Origin: CAZVED01 sp964626205
GTDB lineage: Bacteria > Patescibacteriota > Patescibacteriia > SG8-24
Assembly (NCBI GenBank): GCA_964626205.1
Contig: CAZVED010000003.1
Span: 62,001 to 126,000, forward strand
DNA: 64,000 bases
Reading direction: 5' to 3'
Part shown: positions 44,319 to 51,502 of the stretch, in pieces
Numbering within the stretch: the stretch's first letter is position 1
Layout: each line of letters starts with the position of its first letter
The notes under the pieces: model-generated
What the model was told of the DNA's origin: nothing
Databases searched by the model: none
Seen by the model: only the letters and a program-made list of their open reading frames with translations
Translations under genes and position numbers: made by a program

Positions 44319-45380
44319 ATGTCGTATGCGTTCGAAAAACTCCTCGCTCAGTACGACTACGCCTTTCCGGAGAGCGCGGTGGCTTTAGAGCCTTCCGTGC
44401 CACGCGATGCCGCGAAGCTCGTCGTGCTCGGTCCGAAGGGCAAGGCGCGCTACGCCACGTTTCGCGAACTCATGGAGCACCTTCCGCCACAATCGGTCCT
44501 CGTCATGAACCAGACGAAGGTCATCCCGGCGCGCATTGAGGCGGAGAAGCCGACCGGCGGCAAGGTGCGCATCCTCTATGTGGCAGCAGCCGGGAAGAAG
44601 CGCTTTCACGGACTTGCTGACCGAAAAGTCGAGCCGGGAATGGTGCTGAAGGTCGGAAAGACTGCTGTAACCGTTGTTTCACGCGAAACAGGGGACTACG
44701 TTTTTGAGGTCGCAGGAACGGCACCGCTCGCGCTTTTTAAGAAATATGGCACGACACCGATTCCTCCGTACCTGAAGCATACGAAGCTTGGCGAAAAGGC
44801 GTTGCGTGAGAAGTATCAGACCGTCTTTGCCAAGACTGAAGGTTCCGTTGCCGCACCGACCGCATCGCTGCACTTCACAAAAAGCCTTTTACAACGTTTG
44901 AAAAAGGCCGGTCACGACATCGTCTATGTCACGTTGCATGTAAATCTCGGCACGTTTGCGCCACTCACGGAGCGCGCGGTCGCGGAAGGGCGCTTGCATG
45001 AGGAGCCGTACGAGATTGATGCCAAGACTGCAACGCTTCTTGCGAAGGCGAAACAGGAAGGCCGTTTCATCGTTCCAGTCGGGACAACGGCATTGCGTAC
45101 GTTGGAATCCGCTGCGGATGCACATGGGAAGCTTCGGCGACTGCATGGCAACACCAGGCTCTTCATTCGTCCCGGGTATCGGTTTCGATTCGTGAGCGGA
45201 CTCATCACGAACTTCCATGTCCCCAAATCCAGCCTGCTCATGCTCGTGGCAGCCATGGTCGGACGGGAACGGCTCCTCAAGCTCTACGAGGAAGCCATCG
45301 GTAAGGGGTTCCGCATCTTCTCGTTCGGTGATGGAATGCTCATCCTGCCGGCGTCAGGCAAGAGCCAGCGACTCAGATAA
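44319..45380 (+). CDS. queA: S-adenosylmethionine:tRNA ribosyltransferase-isomerase
   Basis: 353 residues. Matches QueA: DYAFPESAVALEPSVPRD, VLVMNQTKVIPARI, GTFAPLTERAVAEGRLHEEPY, VGTTALRTLESAA, LITNFHVPKSSLLMLVAAM. It makes epoxyqueuosine from preQ1-modified tRNA. ATG 44319 is chosen; a longer in-frame start at 44256 lies in the hairpin. Its end overlaps the yhhQ 3' end by 8 bp. Confidence 0.95.
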   Translation: MSYAFEKLLAQYDYAFPESAVALEPSVPRDAAKLVVLGPKGKARYATFRELMEHLPPQSVLVMNQTKVIPARIEAEKPTGGKVRILYVAAAGKKRFHGLADRKVEPGMVLKVGKTAVTVVSRETGDYVFEVAGTAPLALFKKYGTTPIPPYLKHTKLGEKALREKYQTVFAKTEGSVAAPTASLHFTKSLLQRLKKAGHDIVYVTLHVNLGTFAPLTERAVAEGRLHEEPYEIDAKTATLLAKAKQEGRFIVPVGTTALRTLESAADAHGKLRRLHGNTRLFIRPGYRFRFVSGLITNFHVPKSSLLMLVAAMVGRERLLKLYEEAIGKGFRIFSFGDGMLILPASGKSQRLR

Positions 45381-46101
45381 TAGCGACGTCTTTCGTGGCA
45401 AGTACCTCCTTTGATTCTCCGGCGTACAGGATGGCACGCGATGCGTACATGAACGGAATACCGACGAGGCCAACGATCCATTTGATGACGATATCGCCTT
45501 CGATGATCGGCAGGATCGGCATGACGCCGAGGAAGGCGAGTGCGGTGAAGAGCGTGCTGTCGAGCGCCATGGACGGCATGGAGCTGAAGACGTTGCGGAT
45601 CCAGAGGTAGCGACCCTTCGTACGGCGCTTGAGCGCATGGAACAGGTAGGCATCGACGTTTTCGCTGACCCAGAACGCGGCGAGACTCGCGATGATGATG
45701 CGTGCGGTATTGCCGAAGACCGCCTCAAATGCAGCCTGGTGCTCGAAGAATGGCGCGCCATTCGCGTGGAGTACTAATTGTGCGAGCGCGATGACGCCGA
45801 CTTGGCAGGCGACGGCGGTCGCAATCATGCGCTGCGTCTCGCGGCGACCGAATCGTTCGTTCACGATATCGGTGACAAGGAAGGTGACCCCAAAGACAAG
45901 GACGGTCGCCGGGGCATAGAAGACGGTGAAGCCGAGGTCGAACGCGATGATCTTGTTGACCGCGAGGTTGGCAAAGGTCACGAGAATCACGTAGAGCGCG
46001 ACAAGGCCGTCCGGGTGGTGGTGGGCGCGCGCGTACCAGGCGCCGAGCACGGTGAAGGCGGAAATGATGGCAATCCAGAGGAGGATGAGCGGAAGCGTCA
46101 T
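45373..46101 (-). CDS. yhhQ: queuosine precursor transporter, YhhQ/VUT family
   Basis: 242 residues, six or seven membrane helices. Family motifs: VTDIVNERFGRRETQRMI (about 76-93) and SENVDAYLFHALKRRTKGRY (about 145-164), then WIRNVFSSMPSMALDSTLF. YhhQ imports preQ0/preQ1 from outside. Convergent with queA (8-bp overlap), so the transporter faces two genes using its cargo. On the minus strand TATTCT (46121-46116) and GAAGAG precede the ATG. Confidence 0.9.
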   Translation of the reverse strand: MTLPLILLWIAIISAFTVLGAWYARAHHHPDGLVALYVILVTFANLAVNKIIAFDLGFTVFYAPATVLVFGVTFLVTDIVNERFGRRETQRMIATAVACQVGVIALAQLVLHANGAPFFEHQAAFEAVFGNTARIIIASLAAFWVSENVDAYLFHALKRRTKGRYLWIRNVFSSMPSMALDSTLFTALAFLGVMPILPIIEGDIVIKWIVGLVGIPFMYASRAILYAGESKEVLATKDVAII

Positions 46102-46162
46102 AGCCGTTTCTCTTCAAGAATATGCGGAAGTATGGCATTCCTCGCCGCTGGTGTCGAATCCC

Positions 46163-46191
46163 TTGAAGGATTCCGCAGAAACGGGTACGCT
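46163..46191 (+). promoter_or_regulatory. promoter of tRNA-Ser
   Basis: TTGAAG (46163-46168), 17 nt, TACGCT (46186-46191), 23 nt before the tRNA 5' end. Confidence 0.6.
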
Positions 46192-46214
46192 GATGCCTGA
46201 CCTGGAAAGACCTT

Positions 46215-46302
46215 GGAGAGGTCGCATAGTGGTCGAGTGCGCTCGCTTGGAAAGCGAGTATACCGCAAGGTATCGAGGGTTCGAATCCCTCCCTCTCCGC
46301 CA
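46215..46302 (+). tRNA. tRNA-Ser (GGA), CCA encoded
   Basis: Acceptor GGAGAGG (46215-46221) pairs with CCTCTCC (46292-46298), discriminator G, encoded CCA. Anticodon stem CTCGC/GCGAG encloses TTGGAAA with anticodon GGA (46249-46251). Long variable arm (TATACC/GGTAT) confirms Ser. T loop TTCGAAT is canonical. Confidence 0.97.
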
Positions 46303-46360
46303 GCCGTTTGGAGCCCATCGTGTATGGGCGGCAGACGGCTGACTAACCTCAAACGTTCGT

Positions 46361-46534
46361 ATGCCACATTTCATCTGCGAAGGAGGCTGTAAGGGTGTCT
46401 CGGATGTCGCTGGCACCTGCCAAGACGAGACCTGTCCGGACTACGGCAAGCCACTCGTTGACTGTGATTGCGAAGACGGCGTTCATCACAAGACGAGCGA
46501 GGATGCCGAGAGCGAAGAAGAGGCTGCTGAATAA
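46361..46534 (+). CDS. 57-residue Cys-rich acidic protein
   Basis: Short ORF of 57 codons plus stop, with six Cys in pairs: FICEGGC, CQDETC, and CDCEDG, followed by an acidic tail (EDAESEEEAAE). The order C-x3-C-x9-C-x4-C-x9-C-x-C suggests a small zinc- or metal-binding fold. It lies between tRNA-Ser and a clean terminator, which supports it as a separate transcription unit. No ribosome binding site is evident. Family not securely recognised. Confidence 0.7.
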   Translation: MPHFICEGGCKGVSDVAGTCQDETCPDYGKPLVDCDCEDGVHHKTSEDAESEEEAAE

Positions 46535-46540
46535 GGCAAA

Positions 46541-46573
46541 AAAGGCCGAATCCATGAAGGGTTCGGCCTTTGC
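46541..46573 (+). terminator. terminator after the Cys-rich small protein
   Basis: Perfect 10-bp stem AAAGGCCGAA / TTCGGCCTTT with an 11-nt loop. Confidence 0.8.
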
Positions 46574-46598
46574 TTTACGCCCGTCGATACGGTAGGCT
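46570..46598 (+). promoter_or_regulatory. promoter of the MYG1-like gene
   Basis: TTGCTT (46570-46575), 17 nt, TAGGCT (46593-46598), 23 nt before ATG 46622. Overlaps the end of the previous terminator. Confidence 0.6.
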
Positions 46599-46621
46599 AG
46601 ATACAGAATAAGCTTAAAAAC

Positions 46622-47428
46622 ATGCGTACACTCGTCACGCACAATCAGCCCCACCTCGACGACATCTGTGCCATGTGGCTTCTGGCACGGTACCTGCCGG
46701 AATATCAGGAGGCTGCGTTTCGTTTCATTCCCACGAACTTACCGAAGGAGCAGGTGCAAGACACCGACGAGGTCACGCATATCGGTGTCGGACGCGGACA
46801 GTTCGACGAGCACAAGGGTGACATGGATGATTGCGCCACGACGCTGGTGTACAAGCACGTGCTTGCAAGCGTGGAGATTCCGGAGATGGAACGTCGTGCA
46901 CTCGACAAGCTTGTCGCCTGGGCGAAAGACGAAGACATGGGTCGACTCCTTGCCGAACCGCGTCGCGAGTTCAGCATCCCTGCCGTGTTGCAGATCGCGT
47001 TCTTCTCCGAAGGACGCGAGTCCGAACCGGTGCGCTCGCTCGGCTTCTCCTTGCTCGACGCGATCATGGTCGGGCTCCGTAACCACGTCATCATCGACAT
47101 GGATTGGCCGGATCGTATCGAGTATCAATCGCGGTTCGGCAAGGCTATCGCCATTCGCACGGACGGGCAGGAGTTTCCGTCGTTCGCCTACGCTAAAGGG
47201 TTCGATCTCGTCGTGCTTGTTGGCAAGGACACCAAGTATGCGACCATCCGTGCTGCAGCGACCGCGGATGTGGACCTGACGCCAGTCCGCGACGCTATTG
47301 TGGCTGCGGAGGATGCGACATGGTTCTTCCACCACTCCAAGCGCATGCTCATCTGCGGAGGCCAGAAGACCGACGGCACCTGTGCGAGTACGCTCACGCT
47401 TGAACAGCTCGTCGAGATGACGAAGTGA
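46622..47428 (+). CDS. MYG1/DHH-like predicted hydrolase
   Basis: 268 residues, soluble. N-terminal THNQPHLDDICAMWLLARYL, then HIGVGRGQFDEHK and DDCATTLVYKHV, recall the MYG1 (UPF0160) order (THxxxFHxDE..., xxDHHQ..., SSAGLVYKH). The canonical DHH is replaced by DEHK, and FHHSKRMLICGG is similar to the MYG1 C-terminal FxHxxGFIGG. The match is by eye and moderate. It is followed by dnaG whose GTG/ATG start overlaps or trails its stop by a few bases. Confidence 0.55.
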   Translation: MRTLVTHNQPHLDDICAMWLLARYLPEYQEAAFRFIPTNLPKEQVQDTDEVTHIGVGRGQFDEHKGDMDDCATTLVYKHVLASVEIPEMERRALDKLVAWAKDEDMGRLLAEPRREFSIPAVLQIAFFSEGRESEPVRSLGFSLLDAIMVGLRNHVIIDMDWPDRIEYQSRFGKAIAIRTDGQEFPSFAYAKGFDLVVLVGKDTKYATIRAAATADVDLTPVRDAIVAAEDATWFFHHSKRMLICGGQKTDGTCASTLTLEQLVEMTK

Positions 47429-47439
47429 CCAACGCACCC

Positions 47440-49281
47440 ATGGCGCACGATCCCGTCGTCGAGGAAATCAAATCCAAACTGGATATCGTCCAGGTTGTTT
47501 CGGAGTACGTCCAGCTCAAGAAGGCCGGCACACGCATGTCGGGCCTTTGCCCGTTCCATAGCGAGCGGACACCGTCATTTTCCGTCTCGCCAGACATGCA
47601 GTTCTGGTATTGTTTCGGCTGCAATGAAGGCGGGGACGCCATCAATTTCGTCATGCGCATGGAAGGGTTCGACTTTCCGGAGGCACTCAAGGTGCTCGCC
47701 AAGCGCACAGGCATCCAGCTCAAAGCCGAAGATCCGCAGAAATCCGGACGCCGCCAGCGGCTCATCGATGTCAATGCGGCGGCTGCGCGGTTCTTTCACG
47801 AGGTGCTTATGAAGCATCCCTCCGCCGAGACGGCACGGAAGTACGCTGCAGAGAAGCGCGCGCTCAAACCGGAAACCATCGAGGACCTGCTCATCGGGTA
47901 TGCGCCGGATTCCTGGGATGCCACGTCCGCCGCGCTCAAGAAGAAAGGCTTCACGGAAGAGGAAATCGTTGCGGCAGGTATCGCTACAAAGCGTGACAAG
48001 GGTGGTGGTACGTTCGACCGCTTCCGTGCGCGTCTTATGTTCCCAATCCGCGACGTGCACGGCAACATCGTCGGTTTCACTGGCCGCATCCTTCCGGGTT
48101 CGCCGGATGCGGACAAGGAGGAAGCGAAGTACGTGAACACGCAGCAGACCGATGTCTACAATAAGTCCTCCGTGCTGTTCGGGCTAGATCGCGCCAAGCG
48201 CGCCATCCGTAAGGTGGAGTACGCCGTCGTGGTGGAGGGAAACATGGACGTCGTGGCATCACACCAGGCCGGTGTCACGAATGTTGTGGCGAGTTCCGGC
48301 ACGGCGCTGACAGAACAACAGCTCGACTTGTTGAGTCGTTACACGGACAAGCTCGTGCTCTCCTTCGATAACGATGCTGCCGGAGAGCGCGCTGCCCGTC
48401 GCGGTATCGAGCTCGCACTGCAGAAGGGGTTCACTGTGCGCGTGCTGCGCCTGCCGCCGGAAGCGGGAAAGGATCCGGACGACGCCATCCGCAAGGACGT
48501 GAAGCTCTGGCAACAGGCTATCACGGACTCCGCACCATTCATGCAGTGGAACATCGAGCTCGTCCGTGAGCGGACGGATATGACTGATCCGGAGGCGAAG
48601 AAGGCAGCGTCGGCAGAGCTCATTGCGGAGGTCGCGAAACTTCCGTCGGCGGTGGAGCGAGCGCATTGGATCAAGGAGCTCGGCATGTTGTTCACCACGC
48701 CAGAATCCCTTTTGTTCGAAGAGGTCGAGAAAGCCCGTGGAAATGCCAAGTTCCGACCGGAGGATGCAAAGCGGAAGGTTGCTGGCATTGTCCCAGCCTC
48801 TCCTGGGGCTCGGAAGGCACCTGGACGGGCGACACTGCTCTCCGAGACCGTGGTAGGCATGCTTTTGGCCTGGCCACGGCTTACCGAGCTCTCCGCACAG
48901 ATTCTGCCGGATTTAGGCATCCTGGAGGGAGGATTCGGCGAACTTTACAGGGATTTCCTGGCGTTCTATACTGATGAGCGATCCAAAGACGGGGCACCAG
49001 AGGAAGTCGCTATTCGCACGTATGTCCAGCGGCTCGATGAAAACGCCGCAACAATTGCCGCATCAGCCCGACTCCGTGCAGAGCACGAGTTCGAGAAGCT
49101 GAGCGACGACGGACGCCGCGACGCACTTACCTCGCTTATCGGAGAGCTCAAGCATCTCCACGCAAGCCGTCGTCAGCAGGAGCTCACCTATGCCATGGCC
49201 CAAGCGGAAAAGGACGGGGACATGGCCACAATCCAGCACATCCAAGAACAGTTACAAAAGCTCATGCGCGGTGACGCGTAG
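47440..49281 (+). CDS. dnaG: DNA primase DnaG
   Basis: About 613 residues. Zinc finger CPFHSERTPSFSVSP...FGC near residues 34-60, RNA polymerase domain, and Toprim: VVVEGNMDVVASHQAG and LVLSFDNDAAGERAARRG. A C-terminal helicase-binding region follows. ATG 47440 is used; an in-frame GTG at 47425 overlaps the upstream stop (GTGA) and is an alternative. In the same direction as rpoD, the usual macromolecular synthesis order (here without rpsU). Confidence 0.96.
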   Translation: MAHDPVVEEIKSKLDIVQVVSEYVQLKKAGTRMSGLCPFHSERTPSFSVSPDMQFWYCFGCNEGGDAINFVMRMEGFDFPEALKVLAKRTGIQLKAEDPQKSGRRQRLIDVNAAAARFFHEVLMKHPSAETARKYAAEKRALKPETIEDLLIGYAPDSWDATSAALKKKGFTEEEIVAAGIATKRDKGGGTFDRFRARLMFPIRDVHGNIVGFTGRILPGSPDADKEEAKYVNTQQTDVYNKSSVLFGLDRAKRAIRKVEYAVVVEGNMDVVASHQAGVTNVVASSGTALTEQQLDLLSRYTDKLVLSFDNDAAGERAARRGIELALQKGFTVRVLRLPPEAGKDPDDAIRKDVKLWQQAITDSAPFMQWNIELVRERTDMTDPEAKKAASAELIAEVAKLPSAVERAHWIKELGMLFTTPESLLFEEVEKARGNAKFRPEDAKRKVAGIVPASPGARKAPGRATLLSETVVGMLLAWPRLTELSAQILPDLGILEGGFGELYRDFLAFYTDERSKDGAPEEVAIRTYVQRLDENAATIAASARLRAEHEFEKLSDDGRRDALTSLIGELKHLHASRRQQELTYAMAQAEKDGDMATIQHIQEQLQKLMRGDA

Positions 49282-49329
49282 GAGCGCCGTTTCCGCGGCA
49301 ATCGCGGGACGCTAGACATCGTTGTGCCT

Positions 49330-50592
49330 ATGGCGAGCGCGAAGAAGACGACGAAGAAACCGGTAGCCAAGAAGGCTCCGGCGAAGAAGGTTGCTCCGAA
49401 GAAACCGGTAGCCAAGAAGGCTCCGGCGAAGAAGGTTGCTCCGAAGAAACCGGTAGCAACACAGAAGGAAGAGGTGAAGAAGTTCATCGCACCGGAGAAA
49501 TCCGTGCCGCCGAACGACGAGCAGATTGCGCGGCTTCTGCAGAAAGGGCAGATGCGCGGATTCGTCACAGAGAATGAGGTGCTCTACTTGTTTTCGAACC
49601 TTGAAGAATACGTTCCGTTGCTCGAAGAGCTGCTCGACAAGGCCGAAGGCATGGGACTTCAGATTGTCGAGATGAAGGAAGGTATCCTTGGACGTTCCGG
49701 CGAACGCCAGGGACAGCTTGACGACATCCGCAAATCCAAGGAAACGAAGCGGTTTGATCTCACCGACATCTCGGCGGACTCCATCCAGATGTACTTGCGC
49801 GAAATCGGTAAGATTCCGTTGCTGACCGGTGAAGAAGAAGTCGCGCTCGCGAAGCGCAAGGAGCGCAACGACCGCGAGGCCGAACGCCGTCTTATCGAGG
49901 CGAACTTGCGTCTCGTGGTGTCTATCGCCAAGCGGTTCGTGGGCAAGTCGCTCTCGCTTCTTGATCTCATCCAGGAAGGAAACATCGGTTTGTTCCGCGC
50001 GGTGAAGAAGTTCGAGTACCGCAAGGGCTTCAAGTTCTCGACCTACGCCACGTGGTGGATCCGTCAGGCCATCACGCGCGCATTGGCCGACCAGTCCCGC
50101 ACCATCCGCATCCCAGTGCACATGGTCGAGACTATTAACCGCTTCCAGCAGATCGAACGCCAGCTCATCCAGGACCTCGGTCGCGAGCCGCTGCCAGAGG
50201 AAATCGCCGCAGAAATGGACGAAGACATCGACCGCGTCCGTCACATCATGCAGATCTCGCAGGACACCGTTTCGCTCGAGACCTCTGTCGGTGAGGATGA
50301 CGAAGACTCCACACTCGTGGACTTCGTGGAAGACGTGAAGAACGTTGCCCCTGATCGTTCCGCTGCGCTCCAGTTGCTCCGCGACTACGTCCGGAGCGTC
50401 ATCGCAGACCTCTCTCCGCGCGAGCAGAAGATCCTCGAAATGCGTTTCGGTCTTTTGGATGGCGTGAGCCACACGCTCGAGGAAGTCGGCCAAGAGTTCG
50501 ACGTCACGCGCGAGCGCATCCGCCAAATCGAGGCCAAGGCGCTCGAGAAGATCCAGTTGCACGAAGGTATCACGAAACTGCGCGACTATTAA
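49330..50592 (+). CDS. rpoD: primary sigma factor RpoD
   Basis: 420 residues. Region 1.2 (SIQMYLREIGKIPLLTGEEE), region 2 (NLRLVVSIAKRFVGKSLSLL, DLIQEGNIGLFRAVKKFEYR, FKFSTYATWWIRQAI), region 3 (RIPVHMVETINRFQQIERQL) and region 4 (VTRERIRQIEAKALEKI) are all intact. The N-terminal ~45 residues are unusual: a Lys/Ala/Pro tail made of a 15-residue unit repeated (see repeat). ATG 49330 used; GTG 49324 is possible. A terminator and CPBP gene follow. Confidence 0.96.
   Translation: MASAKKTTKKPVAKKAPAKKVAPKKPVAKKAPAKKVAPKKPVATQKEEVKKFIAPEKSVPPNDEQIARLLQKGQMRGFVTENEVLYLFSNLEEYVPLLEELLDKAEGMGLQIVEMKEGILGRSGERQGQLDDIRKSKETKRFDLTDISADSIQMYLREIGKIPLLTGEEEVALAKRKERNDREAERRLIEANLRLVVSIAKRFVGKSLSLLDLIQEGNIGLFRAVKKFEYRKGFKFSTYATWWIRQAITRALADQSRTIRIPVHMVETINRFQQIERQLIQDLGREPLPEEIAAEMDEDIDRVRHIMQISQDTVSLETSVGEDDEDSTLVDFVEDVKNVAPDRSAALQLLRDYVRSVIADLSPREQKILEMRFGLLDGVSHTLEEVGQEFDVTRERIRQIEAKALEKIQLHEGITKLRDY
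49354..49457 (+). repeat. two perfect 45-bp direct repeats plus partial third, in rpoD
   Basis: The 45-bp unit at 49354-49398 is repeated exactly at 49399-49443, and the first 14 bp again at 49444-49457. It encodes KKPVAKKAPAKKVAP, a histone-H1-like basic unit. Confidence 0.97.
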
Positions 50593-50614
50593 GGCGAGAT
50601 TGACCGTTCCCGAG

Positions 50615-50648
50615 AAAGGACGCTACGCTTCACGGTGGCGTCCTTTTT
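50615..50648 (+). terminator. terminator after rpoD
   Basis: AAAGGACGC / GCGTCCTTT stem with a 14-nt loop and T run. Confidence 0.85.
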
Positions 50649-50669
50649 CGTTGCGCCAGGGAGGTCCGC

Positions 50670-51215
50670 GTGAAACCACGTAACATCGGTCTCGCGGAAG
50701 CCGTGAACAACATCTTCGCCACGTACGGCAAGAGCGTCCTCTGGGCGCTCGTGGCAGTCGGCATCATCGGTATCGTCGTCCGGTCCGGCGCGTCCGCAGA
50801 ACTCTTCGGGACGCTCTCGGTAACGCCGTACTGGTTCGAGCGGGGACTCTCGCTCCTACGGGACTGGCACCCCGGCCTCTACGCGACGCTCTCCCAGAGC
50901 GCGCTCCTCATGCTCTTCATGAAGCTCATCTTCGCGCCGGTCATGGAAGAGGCGGCATTCCGCTACTTCCCGCTGACGCTCGCGAAGAACATGGAGTACG
51001 GGCAGATCCGAGCGATTATCTTCGTCGTCGGCGGTATCGTATTCGGTGTCCTGCACGGGCATGCGCTCAACATCTTCATCCAGGGCGTCGTCGGAGTCTT
51101 CCTCGGCTACCTCTACCTGAAGAATCATCGTTCGGACCTCATGTCCTACCTGTCCTGCGTGGCGGTACACATGCTCTACAACTTCACGGTCATCATGGCT
51201 CAGGTGCTATCCTGA
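50670..51215 (+). CDS. CPBP family intramembrane metalloprotease
   Basis: 181 residues, GTG start 50670 supported by AGGGAGG at 50658-50664. Family motifs in order: APVMEEAAFRYFP (EExxxR, about 91-103), GIVFGVLHGHALN (FxxxH, about 121-133) and VAVHMLYNF (HxxxN, about 166-174). CPBP proteases cleave within membranes (some act on CAAX prenylated proteins or in bacteriocin immunity). Monocistronic. Confidence 0.88.
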   Translation: MKPRNIGLAEAVNNIFATYGKSVLWALVAVGIIGIVVRSGASAELFGTLSVTPYWFERGLSLLRDWHPGLYATLSQSALLMLFMKLIFAPVMEEAAFRYFPLTLAKNMEYGQIRAIIFVVGGIVFGVLHGHALNIFIQGVVGVFLGYLYLKNHRSDLMSYLSCVAVHMLYNFTVIMAQVLS

Positions 51216-51225
51216 GCCCCACCCA

Positions 51226-51257
51226 CCCCGCCCTCGTATGAGGAGCGGGGCTTTTTT
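51226..51257 (+). terminator. terminator after CPBP gene
   Basis: CCCCGCCCTC / GAGG(A)GCGGGG stem (one bulge), GTAT loop, six T. Confidence 0.88.
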
Positions 51258-51274
51258 GTGCATAAGAGGGGATA

Positions 51275-51302
51275 TTGCAAAAAAACCGCCTTGTGGTACT
51301 CT
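51275..51302 (+). promoter_or_regulatory. promoter of tRNA-Asn
   Basis: TTGCAA (51275-51280), 16 nt, TACTCT (51297-51302) with TGG before it (extended -10), 20 nt before the tRNA. Confidence 0.6.
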
Positions 51303-51321
51303 ATTCAGGCTTAATGCACGT

Positions 51322-51396
51322 TCCGGGGTAGCTCAGTGGTAGAGCAGAGGACTGTTAATCCTTTGGTCGTGGGTTCGAATCCCACCCCCGGAGCCA
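51322..51396 (+). tRNA. tRNA-Asn (GTT), CCA encoded
   Basis: Acceptor TCCGGGG / CCCCGGA (51322-51328 with 51386-51392), discriminator G, encoded CCA. Anticodon GTT at 51354-51356, D arm GCTC/GAGC, T arm GTGGG/CCCAC with TTCGAAT. Confidence 0.97.
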
Positions 51397-51433
51397 TGAC
51401 CGGACGCGTGTGGAATACCCACGCGTCCGGTCA
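51397..51433 (+). other. perfect 14-bp inverted repeat directly after the tRNA CCA end
   Basis: TGACCGGACGCGTG (51397-51410) and CACGCGTCCGGTCA (51420-51433). No T run; it is followed by a real terminator. The same pair of elements recurs at 52870. Confidence 0.8.
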
Positions 51434-51462
51434 AAAACCCGTCCCGAAAGGGGCGGGTTTTT
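51433..51462 (+). terminator. terminator of tRNA-Asn unit
   Basis: AAAAACCCGTCCC / GGGGCGGGTTTTT stem with GAAA tetraloop and five T. Confidence 0.9.
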
Positions 51463-51502
51463 GATTGGAATTATGATGGCTGGTTACGATTGACGACTTT
51501 TT

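Noticed and set aside
49312..50562. Minus-strand ORF (416 codons) opposite rpoD
   Set aside because: Shadow of rpoD; the LLRRSLLGYRFLRSN repeat seen there is only the complement of the rpoD 45-bp repeat.
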